Source of the DNA: Vreelandella neptunia
GTDB taxonomy: Bacteria > Pseudomonadota > Gammaproteobacteria > Pseudomonadales > Halomonadaceae
Reading direction: 5' to 3'
Assembly (NCBI RefSeq): GCF_034479615.1
Contig: NZ_CP140255.1
Coordinates: forward strand, 1,736,001 to 1,800,000
Length of the DNA: 64,000 nt
A program made the translations under genes and the position numbers. Shown piece by piece: positions 34,643-43,384 of this stretch (within the stretch, counting starts at the first letter, position 1; each line of letters opens with the position of its first letter). Below the pieces are notes generated by a model. The model was not told where the DNA came from. It worked only from the letters and a program-made list of their open reading frames with translations, and ran no database searches.

Positions 34643-35596
34643 TCAGGCATTGTCGCCGAAGGTCTTGCGCCAGTCCCGGGGGCTGACCTGATGGCGCTGC
34701 CTGAAATGTTGCCGAAACGAAGTCGCCGTGTGAAAGCCGCTCTTTTCCGCAATGGCTTCTACCGACAAGGAGGTGGTTTCCAACAGCTCGCGTCCGCGTC
34801 GCAAGCGCTCGTTTACCAGCCACTCCACGACCGTCATGCCGGTGGCCTTATGAAAATGGCGCGTGAAGGTTCGCCGACTCATGGCCGTTCGGGCGGCGAG
34901 TTCGTCGATAGTGTGCGATGACGCCAGATGTTCGCGCAGGTAGTCGAGCAGGCGATTGATATGGGCATCCTGGGTGGAGACGGCAACCGGTTGTTCAATG
35001 AACTGCGCCTGCCCACCTTCCCGATGCGGCGGAACCACCATGACGCGGGCAATCTTGTTGGCGATCTGCGCGCCGTAATACTTGCGCACCAGGAACAAGC
35101 AGCAATCCAGGCCAGCGGCCGTGCCCGCCGAGGTCACCAGCCGATCCTCCTCAACGTAGAGCGCATTGGTGTCCAGCTTGACCTGGGGGAAACGGGCAAT
35201 GAAGTCCTGCTCAGCAATCCAGTGCGTTGATGCCCGCCTGCCATCAAGCAGCCCGGCATAGGCTAGGGCATAGGTGCCGTAACAGAGCCCCACCACATGG
35301 GCGCCCCGTTCATGACAGCGGACGAGCGCTTCAACCAACTCGGGCGGCGGGGCTTCGTTCAGGTCATGCCAGCCAGGCACCACCGCAATATCGACGCTTT
35401 CCAGCAGTTCCAGACCGCCGTCGGGTCTTACCGTCACTACTTGCTCGCTTTCCGGCGGTTCCCCCGGCATTGCTACGATGGAAAGATCGAACAAAGGGTG
35501 CTCGGGTAAGGCCATACCGAACACCGTATAAGGCACCGAGAAATGGAATGGAGTGATGCGGGGGTAGAGGATTACTCCGACACGGGGCACGGACAA
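34643..35596 (-). CDS. GlxA/FtrA-type AraC-family transcriptional regulator
   Basis: A 317-residue regulator that combines a DJ-1/PfpI domain (about residues 4-180) with a C-terminal AraC helix-turn-helix pair (about 215-310). In the first domain the nucleophile-elbow-like segment is VVGLCYGTYALAYAGLL with Cys. In the second, TIDELAARTAMSRRTFTRHFHKATG and AIAEKSGFHTATSFRQHFRQ are the two HTH parts (each described in pieces). A TTG at 35596 behind AGGAGC is preferred over a TTG ten codons upstream. The regulator is divergent from the metallo-hydrolase gene, which it may control. Confidence 0.83.
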   Translation of the reverse strand: MSVPRVGVILYPRITPFHFSVPYTVFGMALPEHPLFDLSIVAMPGEPPESEQVVTVRPDGGLELLESVDIAVVPGWHDLNEAPPPELVEALVRCHERGAHVVGLCYGTYALAYAGLLDGRRASTHWIAEQDFIARFPQVKLDTNALYVEEDRLVTSAGTAAGLDCCLFLVRKYYGAQIANKIARVMVVPPHREGGQAQFIEQPVAVSTQDAHINRLLDYLREHLASSHTIDELAARTAMSRRTFTRHFHKATGMTVVEWLVNERLRRGRELLETTSLSVEAIAEKSGFHTATSFRQHFRQRHQVSPRDWRKTFGDNA

Positions 35597-35757
35597 GGCT
35601 TGGCTCCTAACGTTTTCTTCGCTCAATACTACTATGCTGCCCCAAAAAATGTTGGCCCAAAAGTATCGATCTATGGCTTTCAGGCCAATTTTTTAGTTAT
35701 TTGAAGCCCTCTAAACTGCTTGCTATCAACCCAACACTGTATTGAAGGAGTAGGTAG

Positions 35758-36636
35758 ATGCTATTTAAAACCTTAGCCAGTTCCCTTGGTCTTACCACTG
35801 CACTTGTTACCGGTAGCGCCTCTGCGGCTTCGAACGCTCAAGAAGCAACGCATCAGGTGCAGCAAATTCGTAATGCCACGATGAAGATCACCTACGGCGA
35901 CACCACCTTTCTGATCGATCCTATGCTGGCCGAACAGGGAGCTTATCCCGGCTTTGAGGGTACCTACCGTAGCGAGCTACGTAATCCGCTGGTTGGATTG
36001 CCCATGTCGGCAGAGGAGGTGATCGACGGTACTGACGCCGTCATCGTCACTCACACCCACCTTGATCACTGGGACGATGCCGCTCAAGCGCTGCTGCCGA
36101 AGGACATCCCCCTGTTTGTTCAGAATGCCGCCGATGCCGAGCTGATTCGCTCACAGGGTTTCAGCGATGTTCGCATCCTTGATGGTAGCGCTGAGTTCGG
36201 CGGAGTGAAGCTTCACAGGACAGGCGGCCAGCATGGCTCCGATACCCTCTATGCGGTTCCTGAATTGGTGCAATTGCTAGGTGACGTCATGGGCGTGGTC
36301 TTTGAAGTGCCAGGAGAAAATACTACCTATGTGGTCGGCGATAGCGTATGGCGTGACGAGGTCGAGCGGGCGCTGGAGCAATATAATCCGGAGGTGATCG
36401 TGTTGAATACAGGCGCCGCCGAGGTCACCGGCTTTGAAGGTGACCCCATTATTATGGGTAAGGAGGACACGCTGCGAACTCATCGGGCGGCCCCAGATGC
36501 CACCATCATCGCGGTGCATATGGATGCCGTGAATCATATAACGTTAAGTCGTGATGAGCTCGCCGATTACGTGCGAGAAGAGGGAATTCAAGATCACGTA
36601 TTGATTCCTTCCGATGGCGAAGTCATCTCCTTTTAA
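35758..36636 (+). CDS. exported MBL-fold metallo-hydrolase (UlaG-like)
   Basis: A 292-residue metallo-beta-lactamase-fold protein with a signal peptide (LASSLGLTTALVTGSASA, cleavage near residue 23). Metal ligands are in VTHTHLDHWDD (about residues 100-110), TGGQHG (about 158-163), VVGDSVW (about 196) and the final VHMDAVNH. The domain layout resembles UlaG-like hydrolases, but substrate is unknown and periplasmic export is unusual for UlaG itself. It is transcribed away from the GlxA-type regulator, with 161 bases between the two starts. Confidence 0.82.
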   Translation: MLFKTLASSLGLTTALVTGSASAASNAQEATHQVQQIRNATMKITYGDTTFLIDPMLAEQGAYPGFEGTYRSELRNPLVGLPMSAEEVIDGTDAVIVTHTHLDHWDDAAQALLPKDIPLFVQNAADAELIRSQGFSDVRILDGSAEFGGVKLHRTGGQHGSDTLYAVPELVQLLGDVMGVVFEVPGENTTYVVGDSVWRDEVERALEQYNPEVIVLNTGAAEVTGFEGDPIIMGKEDTLRTHRAAPDATIIAVHMDAVNHITLSRDELADYVREEGIQDHVLIPSDGEVISF

Positions 36637-36658
36637 TTCCTAGGGCCGCTTCTTTTGT

Positions 36659-36835
36659 GACGGCCCGCTGCCGCTAGTAGGTATCGAAAAGGCAGTAACG
36701 GATGCAGCCAAAGTCATTGGGTATGCTCGATCGGCAAACGAGATCGTCGTTTATATGCAGCATGAGTCTGCAGATCCAGAGATCCCTTTTGCCGAATGCG
36801 ATCCAACACGGTTCTTTTTTGACAGAAATCAGTAA
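36659..36835 (+). pseudogene. fragment of an isochorismatase-like cysteine hydrolase
   Basis: The frame ending at the TAA of 36833-36835 encodes IEKAVTDAAKVIGYARSA and then EIVVYMQHESADPEIPFAE. These match the early strand-helix-strand part of isochorismatase hydrolases, where VVYVQH is conserved. The N-terminal Asp segment, the catalytic Lys region and the Cys half are all missing, and there is no start codon. It is therefore a remnant rather than a gene. It lies in the gap between the metallo-hydrolase and Crp/Fnr genes. Confidence 0.6.
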
Positions 36836-36872
36836 AGATTGACGCAACTGATTGATAATGCGGATTATTCAT

Positions 36873-36906
36873 AACATATGTTAAGTTAGAAATGTAAGCA
36901 TATGTT
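36873..36906. promoter_or_regulatory. CATATGTT repeats upstream of the Crp/Fnr gene
   Basis: AACATATGTT (36873-36882) is a perfect palindrome. CATATGTT recurs at 36899-36906, 24 bases further on, close to two helical turns. The spacing and position 45-75 bases before the start suggest an operator; the binding protein is unknown. Confidence 0.4.
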
Positions 36907-36948
36907 TTAGAATGCTGTTAATAAATCATTTGCCTGCGAGGTAGCGTA

Positions 36949-37701
36949 GTGGCTCTCATCGACACAGTGGTGATGCGGGGCCTAAGTACCCAAGGTGCTC
37001 TGTCGTCTGAAGACAAAGCGCTATTGCTGGGCCTTGAGATTAGCCCTCGGTCCATGCCTGCAGGCGAGGTGCTATGGCTTGAGAGCGCGGATGCTGATCT
37101 GTTCTGCGTGGTTAAGGAGGGATGGGCATACTCTTATCGCAACTTGAAAAATGGCTCAAAGCAGATCCTCAAGTTCTACCTTCCTGGCGATATCATCGGC
37201 ATTCGCGATTTTGGCTTCACTCGACGTCTGGCAAGTGCGGCGATGATTAATGAAGGTGTGATCTATCCGTTCTCCTATCAGCAGCTTTTTGAACTTTTTG
37301 GGCGTTCAAACCTAGCCGTCGGTATCATGGCGACTGCGATGCGTCAGCAGGCGCAACTCTCCGAGCGGCTTATCTACCTCGGCAAGTACTCAGCCCACGA
37401 GCAGCTGGCGCACTTTCTCTACGAAATCTATCTGCGACTGAAACGGATCAATGCCGTTGAGGACAATAGCTTCCTCATGCCGCTCACGCAGGAGCTGATT
37501 AGCGACGCGCTGGGGATGAGCCCGGTACACGTGAGCCGGACTTTCTCGATGCTGCGTGATGAGGGGCTGGTGATCCGCAACCGCCAACACGTGAAGCTGC
37601 CCGACCCCGAGGCGTTGGCGCAGTTTGTCGAATTCAATGATAGCTATATCGATGAGTTCCTACCTCCCTCGTTTTCTGAACTTTTAAAAGCAAGCCCGTA
37701 A
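36949..37701 (+). CDS. Crp/Fnr-family transcriptional regulator
   Basis: A 250-residue regulator with an N-terminal cyclic-nucleotide-binding-like beta-roll (about residues 25-130; LKNGSKQILKFYLPGDIIG) and a C-terminal winged helix. Its recognition part is LTQELISDALGMSPVHVSRTF (described as two helices, about 180-200). The FNR cysteine cluster is absent, so an oxygen-labile iron-sulfur centre is not expected. cAMP contacts are not obvious either. GTG start at 36949 with GAGG ten bases upstream. Target genes are unknown; the neighbours (metallo-hydrolase, LysE) are only candidates. Confidence 0.83.
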   Translation: MALIDTVVMRGLSTQGALSSEDKALLLGLEISPRSMPAGEVLWLESADADLFCVVKEGWAYSYRNLKNGSKQILKFYLPGDIIGIRDFGFTRRLASAAMINEGVIYPFSYQQLFELFGRSNLAVGIMATAMRQQAQLSERLIYLGKYSAHEQLAHFLYEIYLRLKRINAVEDNSFLMPLTQELISDALGMSPVHVSRTFSMLRDEGLVIRNRQHVKLPDPEALAQFVEFNDSYIDEFLPPSFSELLKASP

Positions 37702-37748
37702 AGCGCTGGCAGCCTCTATTGGCTGATCACAGTCCCCCACCAAAGCCC

Positions 37749-37769
37749 CCAGCTTCCACGAGAAGCTGG
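37749..37769. other. stem-loop downstream of the Crp/Fnr gene
   Basis: CCAGCTTC and GAAGCTGG are perfect eight-base arms around CACGA. Only three T residues follow, so it is a weak terminator candidate for either the regulator or the small minus-strand ORF. Confidence 0.4.
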
Positions 37770-37781
37770 TTTCACCAAAAG

Positions 37782-37931
37782 TTAAACTTCTTCCATCACT
37801 TCATCGACCCATTCCACCCAGGTTTCGGTAAGGCGTTGTCCAAGCCGCAATGTGTGCCAGGGCGCACGCTGGGCCACCACTCTGGCACCGGGTCGCTGTT
37901 CAGCTGGGAATGTGGTAATGGTTAAAAGCAA
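37782..37931 (-). CDS. 49-residue ORF, possible gene remnant
   Basis: A minus-strand frame from a TTG at 37931 to TAA at 37782 encodes 49 residues with a protein-like composition, including RPGARVVAQRAPWHTLRLG and the acidic end WVEWVDEVMEEV. No ribosome-binding site is apparent, and an in-frame TGA lies shortly upstream. This suggests the C-terminal remnant of a longer gene or a small weakly expressed protein. The family is not recognised. Confidence 0.35.
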   Translation of the reverse strand: MLLTITTFPAEQRPGARVVAQRAPWHTLRLGQRLTETWVEWVDEVMEEV

Positions 37932-37988
37932 GCGGGATAGATAGATTCACTGAGCTTCTAGCAGAGCACTCCAATCATTGTTGAGCTT

Positions 37989-38003
37989 ATGCTAACTTAG
38001 CAT
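37989..38003. promoter_or_regulatory. palindromic operator candidate of the LysE gene
   Basis: ATGCTAA-c-TTAGCAT is a perfect 15-base palindrome, 25 bases upstream of the ATG. TTGTT and AACAA lie outside it. It would overlap a promoter of the exporter gene. Confidence 0.5.
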
Positions 38004-38027
38004 TAACAACCTGTGAGGTAGCTTTCC

Positions 38028-38654
38028 ATGTCTATTGAAATCTGGTTCGCCTTTGCTCTTGCGTCCGTGGCGTTGCTCGCTATCCCTGGGCCAACGATTT
38101 TGACCGTGGTTAGCTACTCCATTGCTCAAGGTAGGCGCGCCAATATTCCGCTTGTCGCTGCGGTGGCATTGGGTGACTCAACGGCGCTGCTCTTTTCACT
38201 GCTTGGCCTGGGAGCGGTGTTAGCCACTTCGGCATTTTGGTTCACCGTAATCAAGTGGATCGGCGGTTTATACCTGCTCTATATGGGCATCAAATTATTG
38301 CGTGCCGGTATATCCTCTGTGCAGCCAGTAACACCGGCGGTATCAGGTTCGCGCTGGAAGCTTTTCACCAATACCTATCTCGTTACTGCGCTCAACCCGA
38401 AGGGCATTATCTTCTTCGTCGCCTTTTTGCCGCAATTCGTCAGCCCGAACGCCGATGCTGGGCAACAATTGTGGATACTTGCGATCACGTTTGTGGCGTT
38501 GGCAACGCTGAATGCCACTCTTTACGCCGTATTCGCAACGTCGGTGCGCAAGATGCTGGCATCGCGTCGTGCCCAGCGTCGCTTCAACTTGGTTGGCGGA
38601 ACGTTACTCTCTTCAGCGGGTGTCTGGGCGCTGCTTGCTAAGCGGCCTGTATAA
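38028..38654 (+). CDS. LysE/RhtB-family amino acid exporter
   Basis: A 208-residue inner-membrane protein with six hydrophobic segments, typical of the LysE superfamily. The family motif is LAIPGPTILTVVSYSIAQGRRAN (about residues 17-39, described in parts), then GGLYLLYMGIKLLRAG, and LNPKGIIFFVAFLPQFV. Relatives export amino acids or homoserine lactone-like compounds; the substrate is not evident. GTGAGGTAG precedes the ATG. It is followed closely by the O-methyltransferase gene in the same direction, so the two may be co-transcribed. Confidence 0.85.
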   Translation: MSIEIWFAFALASVALLAIPGPTILTVVSYSIAQGRRANIPLVAAVALGDSTALLFSLLGLGAVLATSAFWFTVIKWIGGLYLLYMGIKLLRAGISSVQPVTPAVSGSRWKLFTNTYLVTALNPKGIIFFVAFLPQFVSPNADAGQQLWILAITFVALATLNATLYAVFATSVRKMLASRRAQRRFNLVGGTLLSSAGVWALLAKRPV

Positions 38655-38697
38655 GCAAAAGACGGTAAATTGGATGTGTTCGTATCGGGAGACAACT

Positions 38698-39285
38698 GTG
38701 AGTGAAACCCTTCAAGAACTGCTAGCGGAACTTGAGCAATTTGGCCAACAAAACGATGCTGCTATTTCTGAGCGCCCAAGACGAATGCTCAATATCACCC
38801 GTGATACGGGGGAGTTCCTATCGGTACTAGTTCAAGCAACCAATGCCCAACGAGTGCTGGAAATTGGCACCTCGAATGGGTACTCCACCTTATGGCTGGC
38901 TCAGGCAGTGCAGAGGATTGGTGGGCACGTTACCACCGTTGAGCTCTCCGAATTCAAGCTGGAGATGGCCGCGAGAAATTTTGACCGCTCAGGCCTCACT
39001 AAGGTCATCACTCAGCATCGGGGGGAGGCGGGCAGTATGCTTGAAAGCCTGGACGATGCCTGTTTCGATCTGCTCTTTTTAGACTCAAAGCGCTCTGATT
39101 ATGTGCATTGGTGGCCGAATATCCAGCGAGTTTTACGCCAGGGCGGACTGCTTGTGGTGGATAACGCCACTTCCCATGCAGATGAAATGGCTGATTTTAT
39201 GGCGCTGGTATCGGCAGATCCTGGTTTCACCACGTGCACTGTACCTGTTGGCAATGGCGAGTTTCTGGCAACGCGGTTCATGTAA
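38698..39285 (+). CDS. class I SAM-dependent O-methyltransferase
   Basis: A 195-residue methyltransferase of the O-methyltransferase 3 (COMT-like) group. Motif I is VLEIGTSNGYSTLWLA (about residues 56-71), motif II is the acidic TTVELSEFKLEMA, motif IV is FDLLFLDSKRSDYVHWW, and motif VI is LRQGGLLVVDNATSH. The open frame starts far upstream inside the exporter gene, but GGGAGA at 38688-38693 and the family N-terminus support the GTG at 38698. Acceptor unknown. The metal-binding Asp of COMT-like enzymes is replaced or displaced, so metal dependence is uncertain. Confidence 0.8.
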   Translation: MSETLQELLAELEQFGQQNDAAISERPRRMLNITRDTGEFLSVLVQATNAQRVLEIGTSNGYSTLWLAQAVQRIGGHVTTVELSEFKLEMAARNFDRSGLTKVITQHRGEAGSMLESLDDACFDLLFLDSKRSDYVHWWPNIQRVLRQGGLLVVDNATSHADEMADFMALVSADPGFTTCTVPVGNGEFLATRFM

Positions 39286-39383
39286 CGCCTGCTTAGCGTA
39301 AAGACGCCCTAGCTGACCCAGCAAGCGGAAAGCGATTTTTTCATTAGTGAACCTAAACCGTCAGAATATAAATGGAATAAACC

Positions 39384-39875
39384 ATGATCAGAGATGCCAT
39401 AAAGGGTGATTCGGAAGCCATAGCGCACATTTATAACCACTACATCGAAAATACCGCTATTTCATTTGAAGAAAAGCCAGTATTGGGTTCAGACATCCAA
39501 GGCCGGATTGAAAACGTTCAGGGGGCAGGTTTGCCTTGGTTGGTGGCAGTGGAAGAGGGTGCTGTGGTGGGCTATGCCTACGCTACCAAATGGAAAGAGA
39601 GAAGCGCCTATCGCTTTTCAGTCGAAGTCAGCGTCTACCTTTCCAACCAGTCGCACGGTAGGGGCTTGGGTGCAAAACTGTACGAAACACTCTTTTCCAC
39701 GCTCAAAGAGGGCGGGATTCATGCGGTGATGGGCGGCATAACGCTTCCCAACCCTGCCAGCATTGCACTGCATGAAAAAATGGGCATGAAAAAAGTGGCC
39801 CATTTTGAAAAGGTAGGGTTTAAGTTCGCTCAGTGGCACGACGTGGGCTACTGGCAGTTAAGCTTGAATACCTGA
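39384..39875 (+). CDS. GNAT N-acetyltransferase, phosphinothricin-acetyltransferase-like
   Basis: A 163-residue GNAT enzyme. It starts IRDAIKGDSEAIAHIYNHYI, which matches the PAT/MddA subgroup, followed by ENTAISFEEKP and the acetyl-CoA loop VYLSNQSHGRGLGAKLYETL with the Q/R-x-x-G-x-G/A motif (about residues 86-100). The end HEKMGMKKVAHFEKVGFKFAQWHDVGYWQ is characteristic of the subgroup. Such enzymes acetylate phosphinothricin, methionine sulfone or sulfoximine. The natural role is probably metabolite protection. It is a single gene, about 100 bases after the methyltransferase. Confidence 0.85.
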   Translation: MIRDAIKGDSEAIAHIYNHYIENTAISFEEKPVLGSDIQGRIENVQGAGLPWLVAVEEGAVVGYAYATKWKERSAYRFSVEVSVYLSNQSHGRGLGAKLYETLFSTLKEGGIHAVMGGITLPNPASIALHEKMGMKKVAHFEKVGFKFAQWHDVGYWQLSLNT

Positions 39876-40006
39876 TTGCGACTCGATACACGAAAATTAA
39901 GGCTGATGTGAGTGGGTAAAGCATGGACAGTACTTGCCGCTTCTAGGCGTGTAGCCTTTGGGTAAAGCGCAAACTCGCACTGTTTATGACGAGCTTCGAG
40001 GCAGGT

Positions 40007-41227
40007 ATGACAATTACTGAAATTAAACGCCCACAACAGCTGTCGCGTTTGCGTCGCCTTGCTCTGGCTGCGCAAGGTTTGCTGCAGAATCAGGCTTATG
40101 GACGTGGCTTAGCCGGAGCCCGTGAAGCGATTAATCACCTGGGTTATGTTCAGATAGACACCATATCTGTGGTTGAGCGAGCCCATCATCATGTTATTCA
40201 CTCCCGAGTACCTGGGTTTGAGCCACACATGTTGAACCAGCTGTTGATCAATAAAGACATTTTTGAGTATTGGTCGCACGCGGCTGCATTTTTACCTATT
40301 ACCGATTTTCGCTTTTCCTTGCCCTACAAAAACGCTATCAAAAGCGGGCAAACGCATTGGTTTAGATCACCTGATAAAAAGCTAATGGGAGAGTTGTTGG
40401 CTCGCATACGGTCAGATGGCCCGCTGCGGTCTCGAGATGTAGGGGCTAGCACCATAAAACGTGCAGGTTGGTGGGACTGGAAGCCAGCCAAAAAGGCACT
40501 TGAACAGCTGTATATGCAAGGCGATCTGATGGTCAGCGACCGCGACGGCTTTCAAAAGACATATGATCTAACCGAGCGGGTATTGCCATCCCACGTAAAT
40601 TTACAGATGCCCTCCATGGAGGAGTTTGCAGCGCACCTTGTAGACCAACAATTACGCTGTCATGGGTTTGCTTCACTCAAAGGGCTGACTTATCTGCGCC
40701 GAAATGCAGAGTTACGCCAAGCTGTGAATGCCCTGGTAAATGAAAGGTTAGCGCAGGGCGATTTAGAGAGAGTGAAAGTGAGCAGTGGCGATGTATTTAT
40801 ATTGGAAAGGGGCGCGCTCGAACGCCCTCTTCCTCGTTTGAAAGAGCGAATGTTGATTCTTTCCCCCTTCGACAACAGTGTCATTCAGCGGGAGCGGCTC
40901 AGGGCGCTATTTCAATACGACTATCAGCTGGAATGTTATGTGCCCGAAGCCAAGCGTCAGTATGGTTACTTTTGCCTGCCGCTACTTTATCGCGATGCAT
41001 TTGTTGGCCGGATGGATTGTAAAGTCCATCGCAAAACCAGTCACTTAGAGATCAAGAACTTATATTTCGAGCCACACCCTTTTGATGAACATAGAGTCGT
41101 TACTGCTTTTGTGGAAGCCATCGTTCAGTTTTGTCATTTTCAAAAATCTGACTCCGTCTCTTTGAATGCAGTCCAACCCGAACACCTGACTCAGCGGTTG
41201 CGCAGCGCGTTAAAACCCCTGGGGTGA
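40007..41227 (+). CDS. winged-helix DNA glycosylase, YcaQ/AlkX-type
   Basis: A 406-residue member of the HTH_42 family, which includes the E. coli interstrand-crosslink glycosylase YcaQ (AlkX). The catalytic QxD motif is seen in GYVQIDTISVVERAHHHVIHSRV (about residues 47-69, quoted here in part: VQIDTISVVERAHH). The region KAGWWDWKPAKKALEQL-like and ILSPFDNSVIQRERLRALF are also family-typical. These enzymes unhook alkylated or crosslinked bases. An ATG seven codons upstream exists, but GAGG at 39998-40001 suits the ATG at 40007. No repair gene neighbour is present. Confidence 0.8.
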   Translation: MTITEIKRPQQLSRLRRLALAAQGLLQNQAYGRGLAGAREAINHLGYVQIDTISVVERAHHHVIHSRVPGFEPHMLNQLLINKDIFEYWSHAAAFLPITDFRFSLPYKNAIKSGQTHWFRSPDKKLMGELLARIRSDGPLRSRDVGASTIKRAGWWDWKPAKKALEQLYMQGDLMVSDRDGFQKTYDLTERVLPSHVNLQMPSMEEFAAHLVDQQLRCHGFASLKGLTYLRRNAELRQAVNALVNERLAQGDLERVKVSSGDVFILERGALERPLPRLKERMLILSPFDNSVIQRERLRALFQYDYQLECYVPEAKRQYGYFCLPLLYRDAFVGRMDCKVHRKTSHLEIKNLYFEPHPFDEHRVVTAFVEAIVQFCHFQKSDSVSLNAVQPEHLTQRLRSALKPLG

Positions 41228-41444
41228 AAGGATCTAGGCAGGGGTGGGGTATCTAAGCTAGGCGTTGCTATTGGAAAAATTTTCCTCGGAGCCATGGCTT
41301 CAGGTACATGAATGTGTTGAATGACCGTTTCTAGCCGAATCAAAAACTTTCCTCCATATTAACAACGGGGCAGATGACGGCCTGCTGACGTACAAACGTT
41401 AGCTATCATATTATCGATAGCGCTTAAGCGAGAGGATTGCACCA

Positions 41445-42245
41445 ATGACAGGGACTAATAAACCATCAACGATAGCATTGCTGAGTGATAACCGGGTAAA
41501 GGTGCTCTTGGTCATCGCGATTATCGCGGTGGTCTGGGCCATTGTGGCGCACACCATTGCAGGGTCGCGGGAAGATAGTATGGAAGCGCTCGAAGCGCAG
41601 CTGGCTGCAACTGAGCGAGAGCATCAGCAGATTCAGGCGGAGATGTCTGAAGTTGAAGCCGCGGAGCTGGACTTGGCAACACTGCAGCAGAGAATGAGCG
41701 GCCTTAAGGTTGAGCAAGCCGAAGCTGAAGCCGCCCTTGCTGCAACGCGCGCAGATATCGCCAATGCTGAAGAAGATTTGACCGCTTTACGGGGCGAGCG
41801 TGAAACCCGCGAAGAAGAAGTGGAGACTCTCAATGAGCAGCTCGAAGACCGGAAGAGCAGCCTTGAAGAGCTGAATGAGATCTACGCCGAGGTAGAAAAA
41901 GAGAAAGAAGAAGCTGAAGCCGCTCGCGATGCCGCTCAACAGTCTCGTCAAGACGCCGAAGACGCTCGCAGCGAGGCTGAAGCAGATCTTGAAGCGCTCA
42001 ACGCCGAGATTGAAGAAGCCGAAGCCGCCAGCGATACCGCGCAACAGGCTCGTCAAGAGGCAGAAGATGCCCGCAGTCAGGTTGAAGCTGACCTTGAAGC
42101 GCTAAATACTCAGATAGAAGAGGCCAATAACCAACTTTCAGCGGTCGGTGATCAGGTAAGTGAGTTAGAAACAACGCGTGATGCACTCACCGTTGAAATC
42201 ACTTCCCTCGAAGTGATGCGCGACGAAGCGCAAACGCCTGAGTGA
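41445..42245 (+). CDS. coiled-coil membrane-anchored protein with a 35-residue internal duplication
   Basis: A 266-residue protein of unknown function. A single hydrophobic helix (KVLLVIAIIAVVWAIVAHTI, about residues 18-37) anchors it with the N-terminus inside. The remainder is a continuous highly charged Glu/Ala-rich coiled coil to the end. Residues 157-191 and 192-226 are near-identical 35-residue copies (AEAARDAAQQSRQDAEDAR and AEAASDTAQQARQEAEDAR), matched in DNA by 41913-42017 and 42018-42122. The length equals five heptads, so coiled-coil phase is kept. Related rods in Halomonas are annotated as hypothetical; a periplasmic or envelope spacer role is a guess. Confidence 0.65.
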   Translation: MTGTNKPSTIALLSDNRVKVLLVIAIIAVVWAIVAHTIAGSREDSMEALEAQLAATEREHQQIQAEMSEVEAAELDLATLQQRMSGLKVEQAEAEAALAATRADIANAEEDLTALRGERETREEEVETLNEQLEDRKSSLEELNEIYAEVEKEKEEAEAARDAAQQSRQDAEDARSEAEADLEALNAEIEEAEAASDTAQQARQEAEDARSQVEADLEALNTQIEEANNQLSAVGDQVSELETTRDALTVEITSLEVMRDEAQTPE

Positions 42246-42294
42246 TTTACAGCCTTAACGAATAATACCTCGCAGCGAAGAACTCTAGACGTGT

Positions 42295-42317
42295 CTCCCC
42301 GTTACTTTAACGGGGAG
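42295..42317. terminator. perfect hairpin after the coiled-coil gene
   Basis: CTCCCCGTTA and TAACGGGGAG form a 10-base-pair stem with a CTT loop, 50 bases after the stop codon. No T-run follows, so it may pause transcription or stabilise the mRNA end. Between 42330 and 42520 no gene is supported; a 38-codon acidic open stretch ending at the TAA of 42500-42502 is possible but unrecognised. Confidence 0.5.
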
Positions 42318-42520
42318 GTTCTAGACGATATCTACTGCTCCGCCAAGGAGTGGTAGGTTCGCTAGAGCTTCATACCGAGTTGGATTATGTCCGCCTATTT
42401 GTGGCCTACGATTACGACCGGTACCTTGGGCTGGGTAGCGTTGATGAACGCGACGAGCGCCACGCCTGCGAAGCACTTTACACTCTACTGCACGTTTCTT
42501 AATCCAGGCGACACCATCCG

Positions 42521-43318
42521 ATGCATCGGCGATTTCTATTACCTGTTTTTCTCTTGGGGCTGATGGCCTCTTTGGCTGGCTGCGGGGAAACGCCCACTGG
42601 GCGCTCCCAATTGGCGTTAGTACCGAACGCGTTAATGGCTGACATGGGGGAAGACGCTTTTAATCAGCTACGCAATAGCCAGCCGATCAATCGCGATACG
42701 CAGGCTAATCAATTGGTGCAGTGCGTGGCTGAAAAAGTGGTGGCTGGCGCTGAGGCGAGCTACCCAGGGCTCGCTTTCCCTGAACGCTGGGAAGTGGTGG
42801 TATTTGAGGATGCTTCCCCCAATGCGTTTGCTCTGCCGGGGGGACGCATCGGGGTGCACAGCGGGCTACTGCGAGTGGCTGAGACGCCAGCACAGCTAGC
42901 GGCGGTGATTGGGCACGAGGTGGGGCATGTGTTGGCGGATCATGGCAATGAGCGGCTTACCCAGCAGCTTGGCATTAAAGCCGTGTTATTGGTGGTGGGG
43001 TTATTAGGGGAAGAGGAATTTGGCAACCAGCAATTGATGCAGGCCTTGGGTATTGGTGCCCAGTTGGGTATTAACCTGCCTTTCAGCCGCACCCATGAGG
43101 AGGAGGCCGATTTGATGGGCTTGGAAATTATGGCCCGTGCGGGGTTTGACCCGCAGCAGAGCGTGGCCCTGTGGCGCAACATGGCTGCTAGCGGTGGTGG
43201 TCAGCCCCCTGAATTTCTTTCTACGCATCCTGCCCATGAATCGCGCATTCGGGCATTACAACAAGGGCTGGAAAAAGCCACGGCCAGCTATCGTGCGGTT
43301 ACGCCTGCTGAATGTTGA
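42521..43318 (+). CDS. M48-family metalloprotease, lipoprotein
   Basis: A 265-residue protease. The N-terminus is a lipoprotein signal (LLGLMASLAGCGE) with lipid-modified Cys at about residue 21. The peptidase domain has the zinc motif HEVGH (residues 131-135) and the third ligand Glu in HEEEADLMG (about residue 194). A glycine-rich AFALPGGRIGVHSGLL segment marks the M48 fold near the active site. It resembles LoiP/BepA-type periplasmic proteases that act on misfolded outer-membrane proteins, but it has no TPR domain. The ribosome-binding site is weak. Confidence 0.85.
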   Translation: MHRRFLLPVFLLGLMASLAGCGETPTGRSQLALVPNALMADMGEDAFNQLRNSQPINRDTQANQLVQCVAEKVVAGAEASYPGLAFPERWEVVVFEDASPNAFALPGGRIGVHSGLLRVAETPAQLAAVIGHEVGHVLADHGNERLTQQLGIKAVLLVVGLLGEEEFGNQQLMQALGIGAQLGINLPFSRTHEEEADLMGLEIMARAGFDPQQSVALWRNMAASGGGQPPEFLSTHPAHESRIRALQQGLEKATASYRAVTPAEC

Positions 43319-43384
43319 GGTGAGTGGTATCGCGTTATTGATAAAATAAGAAAAATTGCCACGTGGCGTCGGGAGTGTGGGGCT

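Noticed and set aside
42370..42502. Short acidic open stretch upstream of the M48 gene
   Set aside because: It has no start codon with a ribosome-binding site and no recognisable family; noted only as a possible remnant.
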